This document shows positions 1 through 7,717 of a stretch of DNA of 50,766 bases, piece by piece; positions within the stretch are counted from its first letter, which is position 1, and each line of letters starts with the position of its first letter. Origin of the DNA: Roseateles sp. (GTDB lineage: Bacteria; Pseudomonadota; Gammaproteobacteria; Burkholderiales; Burkholderiaceae_C). The stretch is taken from positions 1 through 50,766 of the forward strand of contig JAEUPJ010000086.1 of NCBI GenBank assembly GCA_016790285.1. Reading direction: 5' to 3'. Below the pieces are notes generated by a model. It had not been told where the DNA came from, made no database searches, and saw nothing but the letters and a program-made list of their open reading frames with translations. Both the position numbers and the translations under genes were made by a program.

Positions 1-888
1 CGCACGCTGCTGCTGACCTTCTTCTACCGCCAGATGCCCGAGCTCGTCGAGCGCGGCCACATCTACATCGCGCAGCCGCCGCTGTACAAGGTCAAGGTCG
101 GCAAGCACGAGCAATACCTCAAGGACGGCCACGAGTTCGACGCCTTCCTGCTCAAGGTCGCGCTGCAGGATGCGAGCCTGGACACCGCTGCACCTGGACA
201 AGGGGGCACCACCCTCGTGGGCGACGCGCTCGACGCCCTGGCCCGCAAGTACGTCACCGCGCAGAGCGTCATCGAGCGCCTGTCCAACTGGATGGACATC
301 GAAGCCCTGCACGTGCTGGCCAACGGCCTGGCCCTGAAGCTCGACACCCGTGACGAAGCCGAAGCCAGCGCCGCCAGCCTCAAGGGCTTGCTGCACGACG
401 CCGAGGTCACCGTCGAGACCGACCCGCGCACCGACAAGTTCTTCCTGAAGATCGCCCGCATGCACCACGGCAACGTGCGCGCCAGCGTCATCCACGCCGA
501 CTTCGTGCACGGTGCCGACTACGAAGTGCTGGCCGACGCCGGCCTGAGCTTCCAGGGCCTCATCAAGCCCGGCGCCCTCGTGCGCAAAGGCGAAGGCGAG
601 AAGGCCAAGGAAGCCAAGGTCGAGGACTTCCGCGCCGCCATGGCCTGGCTCATGAGCCAGGCCGAAGGCACCGTCAACCGCCAGCGCTACAAGGGCCTGG
701 GCGAGATGAATCCCGAGCAGCTCTGGGAAACCACGATGGACCCCAACGTCCGCCGCCTGCTGCGCGTGCAGATCGACGACGCCATCGAGGCGGACAAGGT
801 CTTCACGATGCTCATGGGCGACGAGGTGGAGCCGCGGCGGGATTTCATTGAGACGAATGCGCTGCGGGCGGGGAATATCGACGTTTGA
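1..888 (+). CDS. gyrB: DNA gyrase subunit B, C-terminal part (cut by window edge)
   Basis: The reading frame is open from base 1 and gives 295 residues before the stop. It is the C-terminal part of the ATPase subunit of DNA gyrase, which introduces negative supercoils in the cytoplasm with GyrA. It holds the end of the TOPRIM region ([20 protein letters not shown]), then about 160 residues of the insert typical of proteobacterial GyrB, then the conserved tail [15 protein letters not shown] and the ending [17 protein letters not shown]. The N-terminal ATPase domain lies outside the window. gyrB usually follows dnaA-dnaN(-recF), so the replication origin may lie to the left; that is inference from the common gene order. 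A type I restriction island follows after 192 bases. Confidence 0.97.
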   Translation, partial: RTLLLTFFYRQMPELVERGHIYIAQPPLYKVKVGKHEQYLKDGHEFDAFLLKVALQDASLDTAAPGQGGTTLVGDALDALARKYVTAQSVIERLSNWMDIEALHVLANGLALKLDTRDEAEASAASLKGLLHDAEVTVETDPRTDKFFLKIARMHHGNVRASVIHADFVHGADYEVLADAGLSFQGLIKPGALVRKGEGEKAKEAKVEDFRAAMAWLMSQAEGTVNRQRYKGLGEMNPEQLWETTMDPNVRRLLRVQIDDAIEADKVFTMLMGDEVEPRRDFIETNALRAGNIDV

Positions 889-1080
889 TCCATCCAATGG
901 CCGCCTGAGATGTCGAAGGGCCAGCTCGATCTCGGTGCACGGTCGCATCGTGTCGATGCCGGCTCACTGATTCGACACAGGGCCCGGGGCATGGGTGCTG
1001 TCTTCTTGCGGGGCACACAATGCTCTTTCCAGCGGGATGACAGCACGGCATGACTGTCCACCGCCACGAGGGAGTGCTCC

Positions 1081-3858
1081 ATGACCCCAGAGGCCCAGGC
1101 CCGACAAGTCATTGACGAACGACTGCAGCAAGCCGGCTGGCTGGTGCAGGATTACCGCCAGCTCAACCTCGGCGCGGCGCCGGGCATCGCAGTTCGCGAG
1201 TACCCCACCGACACCGGTCCGGCCGACTACGTGCTGTTTGTCGACCGTGAGGCCGTCGGCGTCATCGAGGCCAAGCGTGACGATGCTGGCGAGCAGCTCG
1301 TCGTCACCGAGAGTCAAACCGAACGCTACGCCCGCTCGCGGCTGAAGTGGCGCACCGACGCCCGGCCGCTGCCCTTTCTGTTCGAGGCCACGGGCGAAAT
1401 CACCCGATTCACGGATGGTCGCGACCCAGCACCGCGCTCACGCGAGGTGTTCAGCTTCTTCCGGCCCGAGACACTGGCCGCCTGGCTGGCCCAGCCGGCG
1501 TCGCTACGCCGACGCCTGAGCGAGGCCATGCCGCCCCTGCCGACCGAGAACTTGCGCGACTGCCAGACCGCCGCCGTCACCGGCCTGGAGCAGTCCCTGG
1601 CCGCCAATCGCCCGCGTGCGCTGGTGCACATGGCCACCGGCGCCGGCAAGACCTTCACGGCCATCACGGCCGCCTACCGGCTGCTCAAGTTCGGCGGCGC
1701 GAAGCGCATCCTGTTCCTTGTCGACACCCGCAACCTCGGCAAGCAGGCCCACCAGGAGTTCATGGCTTACACGCCGCCTGACGACGGCCGCAAGTTCACC
1801 GAGCTCTACAACGTGCAGCGCGTCGGCAGCGCGGGTGTGGACCGTCACGCCCAAGTCTGCATCAGCACCATCCAGCGCATGTATGCGGCGCTCAGTGGCG
1901 AGCCGCTGGACGAGTCCACCGAGGACATTCCCGCTGCCGAAGTCGCCAAGGCCGTCAAGCCCGGCCGGCTGGTCCGCTACTCGCCCGAGCTGCCTGTCGA
2001 GACCTTTGACTTCATCGTCATCGACGAGTGCCACCGCAGCATCTACAACCTGTGGAAGCAGGTGCTCGACTATTTCGACGCCTTCTCGATCGGTCTCACC
2101 GCCACGCCCGACAAGCGCACCTACGGCTTCTTCAACGAGAACGTCGTGGCCGAGTACAGCTACGAGGACTCCGTGGCCGATGGCGTCAACGTGGGCTACG
2201 ACGTGTGGGAGATCGTCACCGAGGTCACGCAACAGGGCGCCGAACTCAAGGCCAGGGAGTGGGTGGACCACCGCGACCGCCAGACCCGCAAGAAGCGCTG
2301 GGCCGAAACCGAGGAGGACACGGCCTACACCGGCAAGGATCTGGACCGTTCCGTCGTCAACGTGAGCCAGATCCGCCAGGTGCTGACCGAGATGAAGCGC
2401 GTGGTGGAGCGCGAGCTCTTCCCCACCCGCCGCGAGGTGCCCAAGACGCTGATCTTCGCCAAGACCGACAGCCACGCCGACGACATCGTGCAACTGGTGC
2501 GCGAGGTCTACGGCCAGGGCAACGCTTTCTGCCGCAAGGTCACCTACAGCGAGAAGCAGGCTGACGCCGTGCTCGCCGCCTTCCGCAACGACTACCACCC
2601 GCGCATCGCCGTCACCGTGGACATGATCGCCACCGGCACTGACGTGAAACCCCTGGAGGTGCTGCTCTTCATGCGCGACGTGCGCAGCAAGGGCTACTAC
2701 GAGCAGATGAAAGGCCGCGGCGTGCGCAGCCTCGACGCCAACGGCCTGCAGAAGGTCAGCGGCAGTGCCAGCGGCGCCAAGGAACGCTTCATCCTCATCG
2801 ATGCCGTGGGCGTGGAGAAAAGCCTCAAGACCGAAAGCCGCAGCCTGGAGCAAAAGCCCGGCGTGCCGCTGAAGGAATTGCTGCAGGCCGTAGCGCTGAA
2901 TCAGCGCGACGACGACACCCTGCTCACGCTCGCCAACCGCCTCGTGCGGCTGGACAAGCAGCTCGACCCCAAGGCCCGCGCCCGCATCGAGCGCGCCAGC
3001 GGCGGCGTGCCCGCCCGTGATCTCGGCAAGGCCCTGTTGAAGGCGCTGGACCCCGACGCGATTGCCCAGGCCGCCATCGAAGCGGCGCACCGCCAGGGCA
3101 TCACCCGCAGCGAAGACACGCTGCTGCCCGCCGAGCTGCAGGCCGCCCGCGCCGCCCGCGTGGCCGCTGCCTGCGCACCCTTCGACGCGCCCGAGCTGCG
3201 CGAGCAGATCGAGCACGCCCGCCGCGAGCGCGAACAGCTCATCGACACCATCAACATCGACCGCATCCGCACCAGCGGCCCCGCCGCGCAGATGGACGAG
3301 CACGCCCGCGCCGACGTGCAGGCCTTCCGGGACTTTGCCCTGGCCCACAAGGACGAGCTCGCCGCCTTGAGCTTCTTCTACCAACAGCCCTACCAGCGCC
3401 GTGCGCTCACCATTGAAGCCGTGCAGGAGCTGGCCGACGCCATCGCCCGCCCGCCGCTCATGCTCACCACCGACCGCCTCTGGGCCGCCTACGCCCGCGT
3501 GCAGGCCCACCAGGTGAAGGGCGTGGGCCTGCAGCGGCAACTGACCGACCTCGTCGCCCTGCTGCGCTTCGCCCTCGGCCTGGACGCCGAACTGACCCCT
3601 TTTGCCGACACCGTGAACCAACGCTTTGCCGACTGGATCTGGCGCCACAACAGCCGCCGCGCCACCGCCTTCACGCCCGAGCAGACCGAATGGCTGCGGT
3701 TGATGAAGGAACACATCGCCAGCTCCTGTTCCATTGCGCGGGATGACTTCGATTACGCCGAACTGGCAGCTCGCGGCGGCCTGCAGAAGGCTTGGGGGCT
3801 GTTTGGCGAGGAGCTGGATGGGTTGATGGCGGGGATGAATGAGGAGTTGGTCGCGTGA
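1081..3858 (+). CDS. hsdR: Type I restriction enzyme R subunit (EcoEI-like HsdR)
   Basis: This 925-residue protein is the motor and nuclease subunit that translocates and cuts DNA in a type I restriction complex. The N-terminal nuclease shows the PD-(D/E)xK pattern with D49 in GPADY and E63-A-K65. The SF2 helicase follows: Walker A ATGAGKT at 185-191, DECH at 315-318, TATP at 340-343, motif V MIATGTDV around 515-522 and motif VI QMKGRGVR around 542-549. The last 300 residues are helical, as in EcoEI-type C-terminal domains. The ATG has a good ribosome site (GAGGGAG about 6 bases upstream). Its stop overlaps the GTG start of hsdS by 4 bases, so the two are probably translationally coupled. All key residues are present and the gene looks intact. 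Confidence 0.95.
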   Translation: MTPEAQARQVIDERLQQAGWLVQDYRQLNLGAAPGIAVREYPTDTGPADYVLFVDREAVGVIEAKRDDAGEQLVVTESQTERYARSRLKWRTDARPLPFLFEATGEITRFTDGRDPAPRSREVFSFFRPETLAAWLAQPASLRRRLSEAMPPLPTENLRDCQTAAVTGLEQSLAANRPRALVHMATGAGKTFTAITAAYRLLKFGGAKRILFLVDTRNLGKQAHQEFMAYTPPDDGRKFTELYNVQRVGSAGVDRHAQVCISTIQRMYAALSGEPLDESTEDIPAAEVAKAVKPGRLVRYSPELPVETFDFIVIDECHRSIYNLWKQVLDYFDAFSIGLTATPDKRTYGFFNENVVAEYSYEDSVADGVNVGYDVWEIVTEVTQQGAELKAREWVDHRDRQTRKKRWAETEEDTAYTGKDLDRSVVNVSQIRQVLTEMKRVVERELFPTRREVPKTLIFAKTDSHADDIVQLVREVYGQGNAFCRKVTYSEKQADAVLAAFRNDYHPRIAVTVDMIATGTDVKPLEVLLFMRDVRSKGYYEQMKGRGVRSLDANGLQKVSGSASGAKERFILIDAVGVEKSLKTESRSLEQKPGVPLKELLQAVALNQRDDDTLLTLANRLVRLDKQLDPKARARIERASGGVPARDLGKALLKALDPDAIAQAAIEAAHRQGITRSEDTLLPAELQAARAARVAAACAPFDAPELREQIEHARREREQLIDTINIDRIRTSGPAAQMDEHARADVQAFRDFALAHKDELAALSFFYQQPYQRRALTIEAVQELADAIARPPLMLTTDRLWAAYARVQAHQVKGVGLQRQLTDLVALLRFALGLDAELTPFADTVNQRFADWIWRHNSRRATAFTPEQTEWLRLMKEHIASSCSIARDDFDYAELAARGGLQKAWGLFGEELDGLMAGMNEELVA

Positions 3859-5450
3859 GTGAGGAGTTGCCGGCGGGCTGGCAGAGCGCCGCTCTGCGCG
3901 ACATTGCCGAAATCGTGGGCGGCGTGACCAAGGACACCAAGAAGTCCGCCGGGTCGGGCTTTCGTGAGGTGCCTTACCTGCGGGTCGCCAACGTTCAGCG
4001 CGGGCGACTTGATCTGACCGAGGTGAAGGTGATTGCGGCGTCTGAGGCCGATATCCAGAAACTGAACCTCTTACCGGGCGACATCTTGTTGAACGAAGGG
4101 GGCGATCGGGACAAGCTCGGTCGGGGTTGGATCTGGCAAGGCCAGCTCTCCGAGTGCATCCATCAGAACCATGTCTTTCGAGCACGTTTGCTGAGCCGAG
4201 AGATCGACCCGGTCTACGTCGCGCACTTCACCAATTCCGTGGCGCAGACGTACTTTGCCGCGCATGGCTCGCAGACCACCAACCTCGCCTCCATCAGCCT
4301 AACCAAACTGGGCTCGCTGCCCGTCCCGCTCCCTCCTGCAGCCGAGCAATCCCGCATCGTTGCCAAACTAGAAGAACTGCTGTCCGACCTCGATGCCGGC
4401 GTGGCGGAGCTGAAGGCGGCGCAGGCCAAGGTGCAGCAATACCGCCAGTCCCTGCTCAAGGCCGCCGTGGAGGGCTCGCTGACCCAAGCCTGGCGCGAGG
4501 CCCACCCGGCGCCCGAGGAAACCGGTGCTGACCTGCTCGCCCGCATCCTGCGCGAACGCCGCGCCCGCTGGGAAGCCCAACAACTCGCCAAGTTCGAGGC
4601 GCAGGGCAAGCAGCCGCCGAAAGGCTGGCAGGCCAAATACGTCGAACCCGGCAACCCGGGAATTGACGCTGCGCCAGCATTGCCTACCAGCTGGGCATGG
4701 GCAACTGTTGGTCAACTCCTCGCGGCGCTGACAAGTGGTTCTCGCGATTGGGCGCCGTACTACGACCGTGGAAGCTGCGTGTTCGTCATGGCGCAGAACG
4801 TCAGACCTTGGCGCCCGAACTTTGCGTTTCGCCAGTTGGTTGATCCGCCTGCGAACGATAGGGATCGGGCGCGCTCGCAGATCGCAATGGACGACTTGCT
4901 TGTGACCATCGTTGGCGCGAACACCGGACAAAGCTGCCGTGTGCCAGAGGCACTTGATCACCACTTCGTTTGTCAAAGCGTGGCTTTGCTTCGGCCCGTC
5001 GACCCATCCATGTCGGAATACCTGAATGCAGTGCTCAACAGCGAGGGCCATGGACAACGCCAGTTCCGAGCAATGAACTACGGCGCGGGGCGGCCGCATC
5101 TGAGCTTTGAGCAGATCGAGTCAGTTCTTGTGCCGCTGCCACCGCTCGCCGAGCAGGTGGAGATTCTTTCGTGCGTCACTGAGAAGCTGGCGTCGATTGA
5201 TGAGCAGGTAATGCAACTTGAGCGGTTGCTCCACTTGGTCAATGCCCAACGCCAAAACCTCCTCCGCGCCGCCTTCGCCGGCCAGCTCGTCCCGCAGGAC
5301 CCGGCCGACGAGCCCGCGGCCGAGTTGTTGGCTCGCATCCGCGCCGATCGGGCCACGCGCGAGGCTGCCAGGACGCCGCGCGCGAAGCCGGTGCGTGAGG
5401 CCAAGAGTCTCAACAGCGTCGAGACAATTCCTGTGGGGGCCGTCGAATGA
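3855..5450 (+). CDS. hsdS: Type I restriction-modification specificity subunit S
   Basis: This 531-residue protein gives the complex its DNA target. Two target-recognition domains, at roughly 5-165 and 280-440, are each followed by a conserved segment (PLPPAAEQSRIVAKLEELL and PLPPLAEQVEILSCV) that starts a helical spacer. The tail QRQNLLRAAFAGQLVPQDPA is the usual HsdS C-terminus. The GTG start sits inside the hsdR stop (GTGA) and the stop overlaps the next ATG (ATGA). The second recognition domain (about 4690-5210) is visibly richer in A+T than the helical parts, as expected when recognition domains are exchanged between strains. A 38-bp piece of its 3' end (5247-5284) recurs at 6571-6608. 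Confidence 0.95.
   Translation: MSEELPAGWQSAALRDIAEIVGGVTKDTKKSAGSGFREVPYLRVANVQRGRLDLTEVKVIAASEADIQKLNLLPGDILLNEGGDRDKLGRGWIWQGQLSECIHQNHVFRARLLSREIDPVYVAHFTNSVAQTYFAAHGSQTTNLASISLTKLGSLPVPLPPAAEQSRIVAKLEELLSDLDAGVAELKAAQAKVQQYRQSLLKAAVEGSLTQAWREAHPAPEETGADLLARILRERRARWEAQQLAKFEAQGKQPPKGWQAKYVEPGNPGIDAAPALPTSWAWATVGQLLAALTSGSRDWAPYYDRGSCVFVMAQNVRPWRPNFAFRQLVDPPANDRDRARSQIAMDDLLVTIVGANTGQSCRVPEALDHHFVCQSVALLRPVDPSMSEYLNAVLNSEGHGQRQFRAMNYGAGRPHLSFEQIESVLVPLPPLAEQVEILSCVTEKLASIDEQVMQLERLLHLVNAQRQNLLRAAFAGQLVPQDPADEPAAELLARIRADRATREAARTPRAKPVREAKSLNSVETIPVGAVE
5247..5284 (+). repeat. HsdS-tail direct repeat, copy 1 (in hsdS)
   Basis: This is a 38-bp segment in the hsdS 3' end. It matches 6571-6608 at 35 of 38 positions, in direct orientation and in the same reading frame. 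The two copies bracket yhcG. Confidence 0.8.
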
Positions 5451-6562
5451 GCCTGGCCAGCCTGCCATCTGGCTACCTCCAACTGCTGGCCGAGGTGAAG
5501 GGCCGCATCCAGGCGGCGCAGAGCCGTGCGGTGCTGGCGGTCAATGCCGAGATGATGGCCCTGTACTGGCAGGTGGGGCAGATGCTGCACGCGCGCCAGG
5601 CCGAGGCGGGTTGGGGCGCGGCGGTCATTCCCCGGCTGGCGCTGGACATCGCGAATGCGCTGCCCGAGGTGAAGGGTTTCTCGGAGCGCAACCTCAAGCG
5701 CATGCTGGCCTTCTACCGGGCCTATGCCGAGGACCCGGCATTTGTGCCACAGGCTGTGGCACCAACCGGCCCGGCCGCCCAAGTGCCACAGGCTGTGGCA
5801 CCGGCGCAGGCCGCGCTGGTGGCACCCATGCTGGCGCTGCCGTGGGGCCATCATGTGCTGCTGCTGGAGCGGGTGAAGCCGGCCGATGAGCGCCGCTGGT
5901 ACATGGCCCAGGCCGTCGCCCAGGGCTGGAGCCGCAGCGTGCTGCAGGCCCAGATTGCCGGCGCGGCGCACCTGCGCCAGGGGGCGCTGGTGAACAACTT
6001 TGCCACCCGGCTGCCGGCGCCTCAGTCCGAGCTGGTGCAGCAGGCGCTGAAAGACCCATATGTCTTCGACTTCCTGACGCTGGCGCCGACCTTCCACGAG
6101 CGCGAGCTGGAGGTGGGCCTGGTGGCCCACCTTGAAAAGTTCCTGCTCGAACTGGGCCAGGGCTTTGCATTCGTGGGCCGGCAGCACCTGCTGACGGTGG
6201 GCGAGAACGAGTTCTACGTCGACCTGCTCTTCTATCACCTGAAGCTGCGCGCCTTCGTGGTGATCGAGCTCAAGCGCGGCGACTTCAAGCCCGAGTACGC
6301 GGGCAAGCTGAACTTCTACTGCAATGTGGTGGACGACACCCTGCGCCACCCGCAGGACGCCCCCACCATCGGGCTGATGTTGTGCCAGGGCCAGGACAAG
6401 GTGCTGGCCGAGTACGCGCTGCGCGGCATCGACAAGCCCATCGGCATTGCCAGCTACGAGCTCACGCGGGCGCTGCCGGAGTCGCTGCAGAGCGCGCTGC
6501 CGAGCATCGAGATGCTGGAGGCGGAGTTGGGGGCGGGTTCGGCAGCACCTGAGGCGCCATGA
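5447..6562 (+). CDS. yhcG: DUF1016/YhcG-family PDDEXK nuclease within the RM operon
   Basis: The 371-residue protein belongs to the YhcG (DUF1016) family, which pairs a helical N-terminal domain with a PD-(D/E)xK nuclease fold. The N-terminal domain is about residues 5-95 (YWQVGQML, FSERNLKRMLAFYR). The nuclease core has E220, D259 (FYVDLLFYH) and E274-L-K276 (VVIELKRGDFKPEYAGKL). The linker at 99-128 is longer than usual and contains VPQAVAP twice, encoded by two identical palindromic 19-mers. Members often sit inside type I RM loci; their role there is not settled. The gene is coupled to hsdS and to the next small ORF by ATGA overlaps at both ends, so it is part of the operon rather than a passenger with its own promoter. 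Confidence 0.9.
   Translation: MSLASLPSGYLQLLAEVKGRIQAAQSRAVLAVNAEMMALYWQVGQMLHARQAEAGWGAAVIPRLALDIANALPEVKGFSERNLKRMLAFYRAYAEDPAFVPQAVAPTGPAAQVPQAVAPAQAALVAPMLALPWGHHVLLLERVKPADERRWYMAQAVAQGWSRSVLQAQIAGAAHLRQGALVNNFATRLPAPQSELVQQALKDPYVFDFLTLAPTFHERELEVGLVAHLEKFLLELGQGFAFVGRQHLLTVGENEFYVDLLFYHLKLRAFVVIELKRGDFKPEYAGKLNFYCNVVDDTLRHPQDAPTIGLMLCQGQDKVLAEYALRGIDKPIGIASYELTRALPESLQSALPSIEMLEAELGAGSAAPEAP
5744..5801 (+). repeat. Two palindromic 19-mers in the yhcG linker
   Basis: The 19-mer GTGCCACAGGCTGTGGCAC occurs at 5744-5762 and 5783-5801. Each copy is itself an inverted repeat (7-bp arms, 5-bp loop). Both are in frame and encode VPQAVAP. A further half (GTGGCAC) lies at about 5819. They fall in the linker between the DUF1016 N-terminal domain and the nuclease, where added residues are likely to be tolerated. 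Confidence 0.85.
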
Positions 6563-6699
6563 AGCCCGAACAATGCCAAAGCCTCCTCCGCGCCGGCTTC
6601 GCCGGCCATCGGGTGCCGCGGGGCGCTGCCGGCGAGCCTGCCGTTACCGCATCCACACACCCCCCACGCCGACGCGCCCTGGTGGCGAGCACACCATGA
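6559..6699 (+). CDS. 46-codon ORF carrying a duplicated HsdS tail
   Basis: This short frame begins inside the yhcG stop (ATGA) and ends inside the mrr start (ATGA). Residues 5-17, QCQSLLRAGFAGH, match the HsdS C-terminal segment QRQNLLRAAFAGQ in the same reading frame, and the DNA matches at 35 of 38 positions. After residue 20 the similarity stops and the rest is basic and low in complexity. It may be a decayed remnant of a second hsdS 3' end that now only passes ribosomes from yhcG to mrr, or a small expressed peptide. The perfect fit of both overlaps argues for translation; no function can be assigned. Confidence 0.55.
   Translation: MKPEQCQSLLRAGFAGHRVPRGAAGEPAVTASTHPPRRRALVASTP
6571..6608 (+). 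repeat. HsdS-tail direct repeat, copy 2 (in the 46-codon ORF)
   Basis: This is the second copy of the 38-bp hsdS segment, with three substitutions. Homology ends abruptly after the GCCGGCCA at 6601-6608. The copies are about 1.3 kb apart and could support loss of yhcG by recombination. Confidence 0.8.
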
Positions 6700-7661
6700 A
6701 CAGCCATGCACCCCAACCCTTGTCCCGCTCCGGCCTGCTCATCACGGCCATGCATGAAGCGGCGCTCCGTGCGTTGGCCGCTGCTCCGGGTGGGCAGCTC
6801 AAGGCCAGTGCGCTGAAGCAGGCTATCGAGGCCGCAGTGCCGCTGGACGAGTGGGCGCGCGAGACCTATGCCAGCACGGGGCACACGCGGTGGCGCTCCA
6901 TCCTGGCGTTCTCGTCCGTGGGCATGGTCAAGGCGGGCTATGTCAGCAAGGAGCGCGGCTACTGGACGCTGCTGCCGGAGGGCCGAACGGTGCTGGCGCG
7001 CCCTTTTGATCCCCGCGCCTACCTGGCCGAGCTGGACCGCCGCTACGAGATCTGGAAGGCCAGCCAGATCGACGGTGACGCCAAGGCTGCGGGCCAGCCA
7101 CTTGCAGCAGCTGACGCCGGGGATGCGGATGAAAGCCTGGAAGCGCCTGACGAACGCATCGAACGCACGCTGAAGGCGGCCCAGGAGGCCCTGGCCGCCG
7201 AGCTGATCGCCACCGTCAAGAGCTGCGACCCGGAGTTCTTCGAGCGCCTGGTGGTTCAGTTGCTGCTGAAGATGGGCTACGGCGGCAGCCGCCAGGAGGC
7301 CGGCCGCGCGGTGGGCCGTTCTGGCGATGGTGGCATTGACGGCATCATCAACGAAGACCGACTGGGCCTGGACGCGATCTACCTGCAGGCCAAGCGCTGG
7401 GAGGGCTCGGTGGGCGAAGGCCCGATCCGGGATTTCAAGGGTGCGCTGGATGCCAAGGGCGCACAGAAAGGCGTGTTCATCACCACCAGCAGCTTCACGC
7501 CAGCGGCCATCGAGGCGGCGCGCACCAGCCGCTCGTACAAGATCGTGCTGATCGATGGCGCCCGGCTGGCCGAGCTGATGATCGAGCACGACCTGGGCGT
7601 GTCGGTGGCGGCGACCTACAAGCTCAAGCGGCTGGATTCCGATTTCTTCGCAGAGGAGTGA
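6696..7661 (+). CDS. mrr: Mrr-like restriction endonuclease
   Basis: The 321-residue protein has the two-part architecture of Mrr, a type IV enzyme that cleaves modified DNA. The N-terminal winged-helix domain is at 15-115 (WRSILAFSSVGMVKAGYV, GYWTLLPEGRTVL). The C-terminal PD-(D/E)xK domain is at 175-310 with F-E-R-L at 182-185, GGID (D215) and Q231-A-K233, followed by VFITTSSFTPAAIEAA. The frame is open further upstream, but the ATG at 6696 is chosen because it gives a natural N-terminus and overlaps the previous stop as ATGA. An acidic linker (DAGDADESLEAPDE) joins the domains. Placement between a type I S subunit and its M subunit is unusual; whether it recognises methylation made by this system or by incoming DNA is unknown. 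Confidence 0.9.
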   Translation: MNSHAPQPLSRSGLLITAMHEAALRALAAAPGGQLKASALKQAIEAAVPLDEWARETYASTGHTRWRSILAFSSVGMVKAGYVSKERGYWTLLPEGRTVLARPFDPRAYLAELDRRYEIWKASQIDGDAKAAGQPLAAADAGDADESLEAPDERIERTLKAAQEALAAELIATVKSCDPEFFERLVVQLLLKMGYGGSRQEAGRAVGRSGDGGIDGIINEDRLGLDAIYLQAKRWEGSVGEGPIRDFKGALDAKGAQKGVFITTSSFTPAAIEAARTSRSYKIVLIDGARLAELMIEHDLGVSVAATYKLKRLDSDFFAEE

Positions 7662-7717
7662 CGGCTCAGCCCCGTTCCCGCACTGCTGCCGCGATGGCGG
7701 CCCATCGATAGCCTTGA

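Noticed and set aside
935-948. GTGCACGGTCGCAT before hsdR, resembling the palindrome family
   Set aside because: Two arm mismatches, a core that breaks the C-Y-R pattern and a 132-base distance to the start; within chance expectation in G+C-rich DNA.
1504-4185. 893-codon open frame antisense to hsdR/hsdS
   Set aside because: It has no recognisable domain, its composition is typical of the complement of high-G+C coding DNA, and the plus strand holds an intact HsdR with all helicase motifs.
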